Source: Planctomycetes bacterium GWF2_41_51 (GTDB lineage: Bacteria > Planctomycetota > Phycisphaerae > Sedimentisphaerales > UBA12454). Taken from it: a stretch of 32,571 nucleotides of DNA. The notes beneath the pieces were generated by a model that worked only from the letters and a program-made list of their open reading frames with translations, was not told where the DNA came from and ran no database searches. A program made the translations under genes and the position numbers. Below, in pieces: positions 23,803 through 32,541 of the stretch. Each line of letters opens with the position of its first letter. Positions within the stretch are counted from its first letter, which is position 1. The DNA lies in assembly GCA_001825665.1 (NCBI GenBank), contig MHXZ01000034.1, positions 1 through 32,571 on the forward strand, in the 5' to 3' direction.

Positions 23803-26800
23803 ATGAGAATAAAAATATTGGCTGTTTTTTTGACCTTAAGTGCATTGCATATGGTTGTTAATGAAACCCATGCATGTTATCAGCCGCCTGTTGCAGTCCT
23901 GCAAGCAATCCCTGAATATGCCATTACCAATGTTAATGTAATTCTTGATGCAAGTGACTCTTATGATACGGATTTATCGAAGATTATCAAGTTTGAGTGG
24001 GATTGGACTAATGATGGCACGTACGATTACAATGAAACATCCGTTTCTGCCGGCGACGGTATATTTGATGGGAAAGCCGAACATTTTTATAACAGCGGAG
24101 GAGTTTATACAATAAGATTAAGAGTTACTGATGATGAAAATACCACAGATACTGTTACATGCACAGTTTATACATACAAAGTAATAAATATTACACAAAA
24201 AACAGGGTTTGATAACATTCAGTCAGCGATTAACAATGCGAACAATAGCGATACCATAATAGTGCAGGAGGGCACATACTACAATACCATTGATTTTAAT
24301 GGCAAGAGTTGCACATTGCAAAGCACCAATCCTGATGACTGGGATGTAATCAAAAATACTATTATCGATGTTAATGCCCCTGATGCCAATGGTGTTGAAT
24401 TTGACCAAACTGAAAACTCAAATTCAGTATTCAAAGGTTTTACAATAACCGGCGGGGGCAGAGGAATATATTGTTCTGGTGCTTCCCCAACAATAAGCAA
24501 TTGTTTGATTAAGAATAATTTACTTGTTGCAAGTGGAGCTGCTGGCGGTGGAATGTATTGTATAAACTCTTCGAAACCTACTATAAGAAATTGTATTTTT
24601 GTTGGAAACAGTATTAGTGGTTATAGTAGTTCTCCCCATGTTGGTGGAGGAGGTATGTATTGTGAGAATTCTGAGCCTAATATAATTAATTGTATATTCG
24701 ATAAAAATTTTATAACTGGAAACTTTGGTAACCATTATGGTGCTGGTATTTACAATAAAAATTCAAATTCAAAAATTGTAAATTCTATATTTTATAATAA
24801 TGTACTTTTTTGGCCGTGGGCTGAATGCGAAGGAGGAGGTATTTATAACTATAATTCATCACCAGTGATAACGAATTGCGAATTTATAAAAAATGTCGCT
24901 CAAATTTTAGAGTATGAAGCCCAACATGGAAAAGGAGGGGCTATTTATAATGTTGGCTCTTTAAGCAAACCTAAAATTAGTAATTCTATTTTCTGGAGTA
25001 ACAGTGCTTATGATGCTTATGCATATGACTATGAATATAGTGGGCACTCGATATATAATGAAAATTCTGCTGACCCTAATGTCAGAAATTGTGTTATAGA
25101 AGGTGGGCTTAATAATCCTCCCGGCTGCGAAGGAGAAGATTCTACCGATGATGGTGGCAATATTGCCAGTGAACCTAATTTTATAAATATAGACAGTCTC
25201 TATGGCCCTGATTCCATGCCTTTCACGTGGGACGATGGGCTGCAACTGCAATTAAATAGTAATTGCATAGATGCAGGTTACGGTGATAGTGTACATCCAA
25301 CTGATATAACAGGAAAAAGCAGGGTAGATGTTGAATATGTTACAAATAATGGCAGTGGGAATCCTGATTATGTCGATATTGGTGCTTATGAAGCAAGCAC
25401 GTTGTGGTTTGTAAATGAAAATGCAGAAGGCAGCGGTGATAACGGTACCTCATGGTATAATGCATATACAGATTTGCAGGATGCTCTTAGCCAGAGCGAT
25501 TCAGGCGATGAAATCTGGGTAGCAAAAGGTACATATGAACCTAATGACAATAATGATAGGTTCGCTTCATTTCAGTTAATTTCGAATACAGGAGTTTACG
25601 GCGGCTTTAACGGCGACGAGATTGGCCGCATATATCGTAATTGGACAACTTATCCGACGATTTTGAGCGGAGATATAAACACAGTAAATAATATGGCTGA
25701 TAACAGCTATCATGTGGTCAAAGGTGCCGACAATGCTGTACTCGATGGTTTTATCATTGCATACGGCAATGCTAATGGTTCTTCCTCAAATGGTTATGGC
25801 GGCGGTATACATTGCAATGGTACATCACCTGTGATTCGCAATTGCATAATTAGAGACTGTAACGCTGTTTCCGGTGGCGGCGGTATTTATATCTATAATA
25901 GTTCAACAATAGAAAATCCAACCTTTATAAATTGTTTTATAACCGGCAATAAAACAAACGGTAATGGTGGAGGAGTTTATAATCAACAGGCAGCTCTGAA
26001 TATGATAAATTGTGTCAATCATAACAATTACGCCGAAACATATGGCGGTGGTATTTACTGCTATGCTTATTACAGCAAACCACAAATAACAAACTGTACT
26101 TTGACAGAAAATTCTGCTGGAAATAGAGGCGGAGGTCTCTGGATTTATCAGCCTGTTGTTGAAAGAAGGTCGAGGTTGACAAATTGTATTATCTGGGATA
26201 ATACCGCAGCAGTTGAAAGCAACGAGGTATATAGTGGTGGTGGGCATTTTTCAGAATTCAGCTATTGCTGTATAAAGGATAGCAACGGCAGTGGCGCTAA
26301 TTGGGATTTATCTCTTGGAATTGACGGCGGAGGAAATAACAACAGCGACCCATGTTTTGTAAATCCATCTGATCCGAATGGAGAGGACAACAAGCTTTGT
26401 ACATCAGATGACGGCTTTGGATTACAGGAAGATAGTCCCTGTATTGATGCCGGAAATAACATGGCTAACGCAGAGTTATTGGATATATCGCAAAATAAAA
26501 GAAAATTAAATAACTATGTTGATATCGGAGCATACGAATATAACTGTTTCGATGCCTCTATTTTTGATGTTCAATATAATCAGGAAAATATAACCGACCC
26601 CGATTATGGCTGGCAGGATGAATCTTTTATTTGCGATCCAACTACATTTTCGGTTGCATTCAAAGTTGAAAATAGTGGCAATTGTTTCGGGGATAATTAT
26701 GAGATCCAATCAGGCACATGTGATGTATGGATTTACTTGCCTTTTACAAAAACAATTACATTATCATTAAAAGGGAATACAGAAAGACGAAATCAGGAGT

Positions 26801-27132
26801 ATGATTTCGGGCTTATATATGTCGATGAAGCCGAAAACCCTGAAGTGTGGATTTCAGGAACTACGGAAGGTGAAGGATGTGGAACTGAGGAAACCCCCAA
26901 AATGATGGTGCATAATTCTTCTGTTTGCCCGTATAATGCAAAATGCCAAGAAGCCTATTTGACGGAAGATTTTGCGTCAGATTGGGAGTATATGCAAGGT
27001 CACATACCAGAATCACAAGTTACATTAGGAAAAGGAATGCACCACATACGATTTAAAGTAACTACTGGATGGGATGGGGCGTACCATACTGATGAATATT
27101 TTAACTTTTCTATTATTGTTCAAAATCCTTAA
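23803..27132 (+). CDS. Secreted PKD plus double right-handed beta-helix protein
   Basis: 1109 residues with a signal peptide ending near 'NETHA'. Residues about 28-126 are a PKD domain ('ILDASDSYDTD', 'FEWDWTNDGTYDY', 'YTIRLRVTDDEN'). Two parallel beta-helix blocks follow, about 128-530 and 532-912. Each has many coils of the form 'P.I.NC.F..N....GGG.Y' and ends with 'CIDAG' and 'DIGAYE', the pattern of choice-of-anchor-Q / pectate-lyase-like surface proteins. No catalytic site is recognisable. The last ~195 residues form a separate cysteine-containing beta domain. Part of the second helix block is repeated, shortened, in the gene at 28306. Likely role: surface binding or adhesion; a polysaccharide lyase is not excluded. 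Confidence 0.85.
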   Translation: MRIKILAVFLTLSALHMVVNETHACYQPPVAVLQAIPEYAITNVNVILDASDSYDTDLSKIIKFEWDWTNDGTYDYNETSVSAGDGIFDGKAEHFYNSGGVYTIRLRVTDDENTTDTVTCTVYTYKVINITQKTGFDNIQSAINNANNSDTIIVQEGTYYNTIDFNGKSCTLQSTNPDDWDVIKNTIIDVNAPDANGVEFDQTENSNSVFKGFTITGGGRGIYCSGASPTISNCLIKNNLLVASGAAGGGMYCINSSKPTIRNCIFVGNSISGYSSSPHVGGGGMYCENSEPNIINCIFDKNFITGNFGNHYGAGIYNKNSNSKIVNSIFYNNVLFWPWAECEGGGIYNYNSSPVITNCEFIKNVAQILEYEAQHGKGGAIYNVGSLSKPKISNSIFWSNSAYDAYAYDYEYSGHSIYNENSADPNVRNCVIEGGLNNPPGCEGEDSTDDGGNIASEPNFINIDSLYGPDSMPFTWDDGLQLQLNSNCIDAGYGDSVHPTDITGKSRVDVEYVTNNGSGNPDYVDIGAYEASTLWFVNENAEGSGDNGTSWYNAYTDLQDALSQSDSGDEIWVAKGTYEPNDNNDRFASFQLISNTGVYGGFNGDEIGRIYRNWTTYPTILSGDINTVNNMADNSYHVVKGADNAVLDGFIIAYGNANGSSSNGYGGGIHCNGTSPVIRNCIIRDCNAVSGGGGIYIYNSSTIENPTFINCFITGNKTNGNGGGVYNQQAALNMINCVNHNNYAETYGGGIYCYAYYSKPQITNCTLTENSAGNRGGGLWIYQPVVERRSRLTNCIIWDNTAAVESNEVYSGGGHFSEFSYCCIKDSNGSGANWDLSLGIDGGGNNNSDPCFVNPSDPNGEDNKLCTSDDGFGLQEDSPCIDAGNNMANAELLDISQNKRKLNNYVDIGAYEYNCFDASIFDVQYNQENITDPDYGWQDESFICDPTTFSVAFKVENSGNCFGDNYEIQSGTCDVWIYLPFTKTITLSLKGNTERRNQEYDFGLIYVDEAENPEVWISGTTEGEGCGTEETPKMMVHNSSVCPYNAKCQEAYLTEDFASDWEYMQGHIPESQVTLGKGMHHIRFKVTTGWDGAYHTDEYFNFSIIVQNP
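25738..26535 (+). repeat. Parent segment of a partial duplication (second beta-helix block)
   Basis: Stretches 25738-25871 and about 26222-26535 recur with high nucleotide identity at 28309-28442 and about 28443-28766. The roughly 355 bases between them (several helix coils) are missing in the second copy. The breakpoints lie at Gly-coding GGTGGCGG and GGTGGTGG runs, which suggests an in-frame deletion by short-repeat recombination. Confidence 0.8.
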
Positions 27133-27151
27133 CGAGAAAAGGAGGATTCTT

Positions 27152-28228
27152 ATGAGAACCCATAAAAATGAATTAACAATTTTAATAGTCATGTTATCAA
27201 ATTTACACGTACTGGCCGTATCATTTATGGCAATAGGAAAACCACCAGGTTTTATATCCAATGCGTCAGGGATATCAACCAATTATACTGTTGTTGGTGA
27301 TGGAGAGCGTAGTAACTGGATTTGGACTACTGGAACATATAGCTTAGGTCCGGGTCCTATTGTAGACATCTCAGAAGATGGTTCTATAATGATCGCTAAT
27401 GTTAATTCGGGCGGAGGCGATGGCTTTTACAAAGTGGTTCACGATGCTGTTCAAACCATCGGAGGTTATGCTCATGGATTTAATAAAGTCAAAGCAATAT
27501 CTTCGGATGGTTCCAAGATAGTTGGCGATACCGATATTAACAACTCCGACCAACACCCAGCATGGTCTTATCAAAATGGCGTTTATACCATCCTTCCTTT
27601 ACCTACAGGATTTACGGGTGATGCAAGGGCGGAAGCTATATCAAGCAATGGCACAGTTATCGCGGGAAACATACAAAGCCATAATTCTGATATAACTGAA
27701 ACCGTCCTATGGCAAAATGGCTATATAGAAATATTGCCGAATCCTGAAAATGTGACGTTTTCTCAAGTGTTGGAAATAGCGGGCAACGGATCAGTTATAG
27801 TTGGATTCTATCGAGATACAAATATTGCGAGAGCTTGTGTTTGGCAAAATGGAATGATTGAAACTTTGCCAATGTTAACAGGTGTTACAAATTCGATAGC
27901 AACCGGGAGTTCTTTTGATGGTTCCATTATTTTCGGGAATTTTCTGGAAGGGCCAGGCACAGGATTTTCACCAATTGGTGCTTTCATCTGGGATGAACTC
28001 AATGGCACACGTCTTTTAAAAGATTTTCTTGAAAATGATTATGGGCTGGATTTGACAGGTTGGAATTTATTAAGTGTTTCCGCAACCGATGCATCGGGCA
28101 ATATAATTACCGGCTATGGTATTAATCCACAGGGTCAGGAAGAACTCTGGATCGCCACAATTCCCGAACCAGGTACGATTATATTGTTTGTTGTTGGCGG
28201 TTTGATGCTTCAAAGGAAAAGGATATAG
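27152..28228 (+). CDS. PEP-CTERM protein with HAF-type beta repeats
   Basis: ATG 27152 has a strong Shine-Dalgarno (AAAAGGAGG) and lies 19 bases after the previous stop; an in-frame opening from 27074 overlaps the upstream gene and is rejected. 358 residues: signal peptide (LTILIVMLSNLHVLAVSF), then repeats of the pattern 'A.S.DGS.IVG.......A..W.NG....LP', close to the HAF extracellular repeat family and suggestive of a beta-propeller. The last 22 residues are a PEP-CTERM signal (IPEPGTIILFVVGG, then RKRI). The protein is presumably exported and anchored or released by an exosortase system encoded elsewhere. Its 3' end resembles those of the two later PEP-CTERM genes. Confidence 0.85.
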   Translation: MRTHKNELTILIVMLSNLHVLAVSFMAIGKPPGFISNASGISTNYTVVGDGERSNWIWTTGTYSLGPGPIVDISEDGSIMIANVNSGGGDGFYKVVHDAVQTIGGYAHGFNKVKAISSDGSKIVGDTDINNSDQHPAWSYQNGVYTILPLPTGFTGDARAEAISSNGTVIAGNIQSHNSDITETVLWQNGYIEILPNPENVTFSQVLEIAGNGSVIVGFYRDTNIARACVWQNGMIETLPMLTGVTNSIATGSSFDGSIIFGNFLEGPGTGFSPIGAFIWDELNGTRLLKDFLENDYGLDLTGWNLLSVSATDASGNIITGYGINPQGQEELWIATIPEPGTIILFVVGGLMLQRKRI

Positions 28229-28294
28229 ATAAGTAGAAGAATCAATGATGACGGCAGGAGGAAAAAGAGATTAATAGAAGAAGAACAGAACATA

Positions 28295-28766
28295 GTACGC
28301 AAAAGGTGCAACTCGATGGTTTTGTTGTTGCATATGGCAATGCCAATGGTTCTTCCTCAAATGGTTATGGCGGCGGTATATATTGCAATGGTACATCCCC
28401 GGTGATTCGTAATTGTATAATTAGTGACTGTAATGCTATTTATAATGGCGGTGGACATTTTTCAGAGTTTAGTTATTGCTGTATAAAAGATAGCAACGGC
28501 AGTGGCGCTAATTGGGATTCATCACTTGGAATTGATGGCGGAGAAAATACTGCCTACGACCCATGTTTTGTAAATCCATCTGATCCGAATGGAGATGACA
28601 ACAAGCTTTGTACGTCCGATGATGGACTGAGATTAGAGGCCGATAGTCCCTGTATTGATGCTGGAAACAATCCGGCCAATAATGAGTTGTGGGACATAGC
28701 AGAAATCAACAGAAAACTAATAAGCCGCACCGCAATTGCTGTTGATATGGGGGCGTATGAATTTGG
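28295..28766 (+). repeat. Shortened duplicate of the beta-helix segment
   Basis: From CAACTCGATGGTTTT (28309) this stretch matches the parent gene at 25738 onward, then jumps to the part matching about 26222-26535. The upstream junction (GTACGCAAAAGGTGCAACTC, from 28295) recurs in nearly the same form at 31258, behind another PEP-CTERM gene. This marks a repeated rearrangement boundary. Confidence 0.8.
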
Positions 28767-29256
28767 GGTTATTTCTTTACCGGTACATTTTAGTGGATGG
28801 GGAATACGTGACTATTGGGATACTTATTTGGGGGTCGAGCCACCTTTTGCTGATGGAGGTTTACCTCCTGACACAGATCCGGGGGGTGACATAAGATATC
28901 CCGGACTTTATTTAGATACTTCTATAATTATTCAAAAATCTATTTCAGATAGTCTTGATTCTATTGCGGTTTCTAAGAACACCAGACTGATAATATATTC
29001 TGGCAAAGATTTTACAGGTGATATTACTCTGGATATAACAGGTCCAGCAATTGTTATCAACTGTTATAGGCGTAATTTGTATTCCGGATGGCTCGAAGAT
29101 TGGCAAGAGCCTTATAATACGGATTGGCCATCTGATATTCGATATTGGAGCGATGATGCCACCCTCAATGTTATTGGTGACTGCAATATGTATAGTAGTG
29201 AAGGACACTCGTCTAATTGGGTAGATGGTTCTTTTAAGATATTATCAGTGGAATAA
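28306..29256 (+). CDS. Truncated beta-helix copy fused to a new C-terminal domain; start uncertain
   Basis: 316 residues from GTG 28306, but no ribosome binding site lies before that GTG and there is no signal peptide. The first ~155 residues duplicate part of the second helix block of the gene at 23803 ('GNANGSSSNGYGGGIYCNGT', 'GGGHFSEFSYCCIKDSNGSG', ending 'DMGAYEF'), with several coils deleted in frame. The remaining ~160 residues differ from the parent and end 'NWVDGSFKILSVE', vaguely like a crystallin-type beta domain. A perfect AGGAGG (28256-28261) stands 8 bases before an in-frame ATT at 28270, so a rare ATT start or a mutated ATG is possible. It may be expressed intracellularly or be a decaying gene. 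Confidence 0.5.
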   Translation: MQLDGFVVAYGNANGSSSNGYGGGIYCNGTSPVIRNCIISDCNAIYNGGGHFSEFSYCCIKDSNGSGANWDSSLGIDGGENTAYDPCFVNPSDPNGDDNKLCTSDDGLRLEADSPCIDAGNNPANNELWDIAEINRKLISRTAIAVDMGAYEFGVISLPVHFSGWGIRDYWDTYLGVEPPFADGGLPPDTDPGGDIRYPGLYLDTSIIIQKSISDSLDSIAVSKNTRLIIYSGKDFTGDITLDITGPAIVINCYRRNLYSGWLEDWQEPYNTDWPSDIRYWSDDATLNVIGDCNMYSSEGHSSNWVDGSFKILSVE

Positions 29257-29280
29257 ATTTTAAATGAAAGTGAGATAAAA

Positions 29281-30321
29281 ATGAAAAGAAAGTATTTTTT
29301 TGTAATATTGACTCTGAAAGTATTTATATTTAGTACATTGACTTATGGACAAATTCTGTACGATATCATTAATCTTGGTACTGGCGTAGCTTATTCGGTA
29401 AATAATAATGGTCAAATTGTTGGTTATTCAGCGAACGGGGCCACTCTTTTTGATACGACAGGTAATCATAACAATATAATTCTGGGACCGGGAATAGCTT
29501 ACTCTATAAACGATAACAGCCAAATTGTCGGGTATTCATCGACAGATGCCATGTTCTATGACAACAGCGGGAATGGCCAGAATATTAATCTTGGAACTGG
29601 AATAGCTCGTTCTATAAACAATAAGGGGCAAATTGTTGGCAATTCATCCGGTAATGCGATAATTTTTGATCCGATTGGTTCTGGGAACAATATCAACCTT
29701 GGAAACGGTCTGGCTTATTCTATTAACGATAATGGCCAAATTGTGGGGCGGGATAGTGATCATCATCCAGTCATTTTTTCGCCCGATTATATAACGCTCA
29801 GTGGAAAATATATACCACTCGCTAACAATAATTATGGGCAAATTGTGGGTGGGACACTAAGTTGGGGGTCAAATGACAATGCGGTTCTTTTTGATTCAAG
29901 TGGCGGCAGTGGCAATATTGTACTTGGAACAGGTATCGCTCGTGACATCAATAATAATGGACAGATTGTTGGCAATTCAGATGGTGGGGCAACTCTTTTT
30001 GACCCTAGTGGCGGCGGCAATAATATTGCTCTTAATAGTTTAATCGCCCCTGATGCTGGATGGGATTTGCGATATGCTTATGCAATAAATGATAACGGAT
30101 GGATAGTGGGTTATGGACATTATGGGGATTCGTCAGATAGCATGGCATTTTTATTAAAACCTATTCCCGAACCAGCAACGATTATATTGTTTGCTTTTGG
30201 CGGTTTAATGTTTCCAAGGAAAAAAGAACAGAGAAAACATGGCATAGAAGCAGATGCAAAAATATCTGATGGTCTTGAATCAAAGGGGATACAGTGCCTC
30301 TTGGAGATAGATGTGCCTTAA
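29281..30321 (+). CDS. PEP-CTERM repeat protein with 36-residue repeats and an extended C-terminus
   Basis: 346 residues with a signal peptide (FFVILTLKVFIFSTLTYG). Residues 31-249 consist of six units of the pattern 'NLGTGIAySINdNGQIVG' plus 'ssGnAtlFDpsGsgNNI'. Four are exactly 36 residues, two are irregular. The repeats are HAF-like and probably form propeller blades or beta coils. A PEP-CTERM helix follows ('IPEPATIILFAFGGLMF', then PRKKEQRK), but the chain continues about 30 residues beyond the basic cluster. Such signals are normally terminal. The tail appears to come from an indel that moved the frame past the stop used in the related gene downstream. Sorting may therefore be impaired. 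Confidence 0.8.
   Translation: MKRKYFFVILTLKVFIFSTLTYGQILYDIINLGTGVAYSVNNNGQIVGYSANGATLFDTTGNHNNIILGPGIAYSINDNSQIVGYSSTDAMFYDNSGNGQNINLGTGIARSINNKGQIVGNSSGNAIIFDPIGSGNNINLGNGLAYSINDNGQIVGRDSDHHPVIFSPDYITLSGKYIPLANNNYGQIVGGTLSWGSNDNAVLFDSSGGSGNIVLGTGIARDINNNGQIVGNSDGGATLFDPSGGGNNIALNSLIAPDAGWDLRYAYAINDNGWIVGYGHYGDSSDSMAFLLKPIPEPATIILFAFGGLMFPRKKEQRKHGIEADAKISDGLESKGIQCLLEIDVP
29371..30027 (+). repeat. 108-base coding repeats
   Basis: Units begin at 29371, 29479, 29587 and 29695. After two irregular units a further regular copy runs from 29920 to 30027. The regular units are exactly 108 bases (36 codons). The encoded core 'NNNGQIVG' is kept in all units with small changes. The repeats look like recent tandem amplification and could vary in copy number between strains. 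Confidence 0.8.
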
Positions 30322-30391
30322 GGCATCTTTCGAGATTAAGATTTGGGAATTTTAAAAATAATAACAAGTTTTAAAACAGGAAGAATTTTTT

Positions 30392-31233
30392 ATGCGAAAT
30401 CAAATATTGGTCAGCATAATGTTTTTTGGTTTATTGTGTGGAATCCGTGCAAGCAATTACATGGACTACTATAGATCTGCCTGGATACGAAATAAAAGGC
30501 ATTAGCGGTTCTAAAATTGTTACAGATACTTGTATTTACGATATAGACAGCCGAACATGGGGCATTATCGTTTTTCCCGGAGCGAGTGTTACAAGCATAG
30601 AAGGTATTGATGGTGATATTGTTGTTGGCAGTTACGGAGGTTTAAACCCTGCTGGTGTTTTTAGTACACACGGCTTCATTTATGATGGGACAAACTGGGT
30701 TACATATGATTTTCCTGGTGCATCTAAAAAGTTGGATATTCGACATTGACGGCAACTATATGGTCGGCGGGGGGGGCGGAAGTATCATTTTCTTCTATAA
30801 TGGGATAACGTGGACTATACTTGGTTTACAGGGAATGCCTTGTGCCATTAGCGGAAGCTGTGTAATTACAGGTGCAGGAATTTATAATTTAGAAAGCAAG
30901 ATTTTTACAGGACTAAATTTTCCTGAATCTAGCTATACGTGGCTGGAAGACATTGATGGCGATAATATCGTCGGCTATTACTTTCATGAAGATGGAATTC
31001 GGCATGGTTTTTTGTACGATGGCACAGCATGGATTACTCTCGACTATCCGGGGGCAAGTTTGACTATGATAACTGGTATTGATGGATATAACATCGTTGG
31101 CACTTATCATGATGCATCTGGTAATAAGCATGGCTTTATTGCCACTATTCCCGAACCAGCAACAATTATATTATTTATTTTCGGTGGTTTGGTGTTTCAA
31201 AATAAAAGAACAGAGAAAATATGGCATAGATAG
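30392..31233 (+). pseudogene. PEP-CTERM repeat protein broken by two single-base frameshifts
   Basis: ATG 30392 follows CAGGAAG and opens a signal peptide (MRNQILVSIMFFGLLCGI). The frame must then skip one base near 30446 to continue as 'VQAITWTTIDLPGYEIKGIS'. A second single-base skip is needed in the A5 run at about 30726-30732, where the upstream frame ends 'PGASKKLDIRH' and the downstream frame continues 'SWIFDIDGNYMVGG'. Rebuilt this way, the protein has about 280 residues with repeats of 'FPGAS....GIDGDNIVG' and 'HGFLYDGTAWITLDYPG' and ends in a PEP-CTERM tail (IPEPATIILFIFGG, then QNKRTEKIWHR). It may be a decayed gene, a slippage-expressed gene, or contain assembly errors; both shifts are extra bases. 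Confidence 0.75.
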
Positions 31234-31257
31234 CAGAAAATATAGAAATTAGAACGC

Positions 31258-31310
31258 GTACGCAAAAGTACAACTCGATGGTTTCATCGTTGCACATACG
31301 GCAATGCCAT
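31258..31310 (+). repeat. Short third remnant of the beta-helix segment
   Basis: GTACGCAAAAGTACAACTCG (from 31258) followed by ATGGTTTCATCGTTGCACAT matches the left boundary and first ~40 bases of the duplicate at 28295. The match ends near 31310 at GGCAATGCCATGGG. There is a two-base insertion, so the frame is broken; it is non-coding debris in the 145-base gap before the HAD gene. Confidence 0.7.
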
Positions 31311-31378
31311 GGGAGTTATTATATAATTAGTTTTAAGTGAATGTAGCGTCATAACATGATTAGATTGGAAGGCCTTAA

Positions 31379-32353
31379 ATGCAAAATAATGCAGAGTTAA
31401 ATTATGATAAAATCAATGAAACAAGACAGTTAAGATATTTAAAACCCTCGAAAGAATGTCTTGTTGCGATTGATTCTGATGGGTGTGTGTTCGATGCAAT
31501 GGGCATTAAACAGCGAGAATGTTTTTGTCCGTGGATGATAGCTTGTTTTGGTTTGCAGCCTGTCGCCGAAGCCGCCAGAGAATGCAAAGAGTTTGCAGAT
31601 TTGTTCAGTAAAACTCGCGGAGCAAACAGACATAAAACAATCGCACGAATTTTAACTGAATTACTACCTAATCACCCAAAAGTTAAAGAACGAGGTTTTA
31701 AAGTCCCAAAATTTGAATATTACTGCAAATGGGTAAATGACCCCAATAGCCTGTTAAGCAATGAATGCATTAAACAGGCAATCGCAAAATCAAATAATCT
31801 GCAGGAAAAAAATGAATTGCAAACGGCGATTGATTGGAGCAACAAGGTTAATCAAGCCGTTGCAGATATCGTCAGGAATATTGCTCCTTTTAAATATGTT
31901 CGTGAGAGTCTGGAGAAAGTTTCTCAAAAGGCTGATATTATTATTTGTTCAGCAACCCCTACAGAAGCACTTGAAAGAGAATGGGCTGAACATGGCATTG
32001 ACAAATACGTGAAAGTAATTGCCGGCCAGGAAATGGGTACAAAAGCACAGCATTTAGCGGTTATGTGTGAAAAATATAGCAGGGATAAGATATTGATGAT
32101 TGGCGATGCTCCGGGAGACCAACACGCTGCTCGTAAAAATGGCGTGCTGTTTTATTCGATCAATCCTGGAAATGAGGAAATGAGCTGGAAAAGATTTCAT
32201 GACCAGGCATTTGATAAATTCATAGAATGCAAATATGCCGGTACTTATGAAAATAAAATCCTTGAAGAGTTTGAGGGATATTTACCAGAAATTCCGCCAT
32301 GGCAAAATGAAAAAATTTTGAAACTACAACCATTATACAACCAAAAACCTTAA
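31379..32353 (+). CDS. HAD-superfamily hydrolase
   Basis: 324 residues, ATG 31379 behind GGAAGG. HAD motifs are clear: motif I 'AIDSDGCVFDAM' (about 30-41, nucleophile Asp plus general-acid Asp), motif II 'IICSATPTE' (about 188-196), a Lys in the stretch 'GTKAQHL', and motif IV 'KILMIGDAPGD' (about 238-248). A long helical cap fills about 45-170. The enzyme is probably a phosphatase for a sugar phosphate or similar small molecule. No signal peptide, hence cytoplasmic. It lies downstream of the decayed PEP-CTERM region and is intact, so it is probably a housekeeping or sugar-metabolism gene at the locus border. The substrate is unknown. Confidence 0.9.
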   Translation: MQNNAELNYDKINETRQLRYLKPSKECLVAIDSDGCVFDAMGIKQRECFCPWMIACFGLQPVAEAARECKEFADLFSKTRGANRHKTIARILTELLPNHPKVKERGFKVPKFEYYCKWVNDPNSLLSNECIKQAIAKSNNLQEKNELQTAIDWSNKVNQAVADIVRNIAPFKYVRESLEKVSQKADIIICSATPTEALEREWAEHGIDKYVKVIAGQEMGTKAQHLAVMCEKYSRDKILMIGDAPGDQHAARKNGVLFYSINPGNEEMSWKRFHDQAFDKFIECKYAGTYENKILEEFEGYLPEIPPWQNEKILKLQPLYNQKP

Positions 32354-32470
32354 TAACTGCTAAGTTTATAAAATTGCTATTTTTTAAGTCCTTTTAAATC
32401 AAAAGGTTATAAAAATTAAAATAATGTATAGAGTTTTATATAACCTGCTGACATTAATAAATTTTCCAAA

Positions 32471-32491
32471 TACTGTCATAATATGACGGTA
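32471..32491 (+). promoter_or_regulatory. Palindromic operator, upstream copy
   Basis: The 21-base imperfect palindrome has arms TACTGTCA and TGACGGTA around TAATA. The same motif recurs centred 71 bases downstream, on the other side of a good promoter, so it is probably a binding site for a dimeric regulator. The regulator family cannot be named from the site. Confidence 0.6.
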
Positions 32492-32505
32492 TTTTTAATA
32501 ATTGC

Positions 32506-32534
32506 TTGCCATAATGCCGATATATACGTATAAT
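32506..32534 (+). promoter_or_regulatory. Sigma70-type promoter at the right end
   Basis: TTGCCA (32506-32511), a 17-base spacer and a perfect TATAAT (32529-32534). It reads to the right, toward a gene outside the window, and is bracketed by the two palindromes. Confidence 0.65.
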
Positions 32535-32541
32535 TACCAGA

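Noticed and set aside
23803-27132. Glycine- and asparagine-rich repeats considered as a CRISPR or satellite array
   Set aside because: The repeats are degenerate at DNA level and follow protein coil periodicity; no constant repeat with unique spacers was seen anywhere in the window.
27074-27151. Upstream extension of the PEP-CTERM gene overlapping the beta-helix gene
   Set aside because: No ribosome binding site at 27074, while ATG 27152 has a perfect one and gives a signal peptide.
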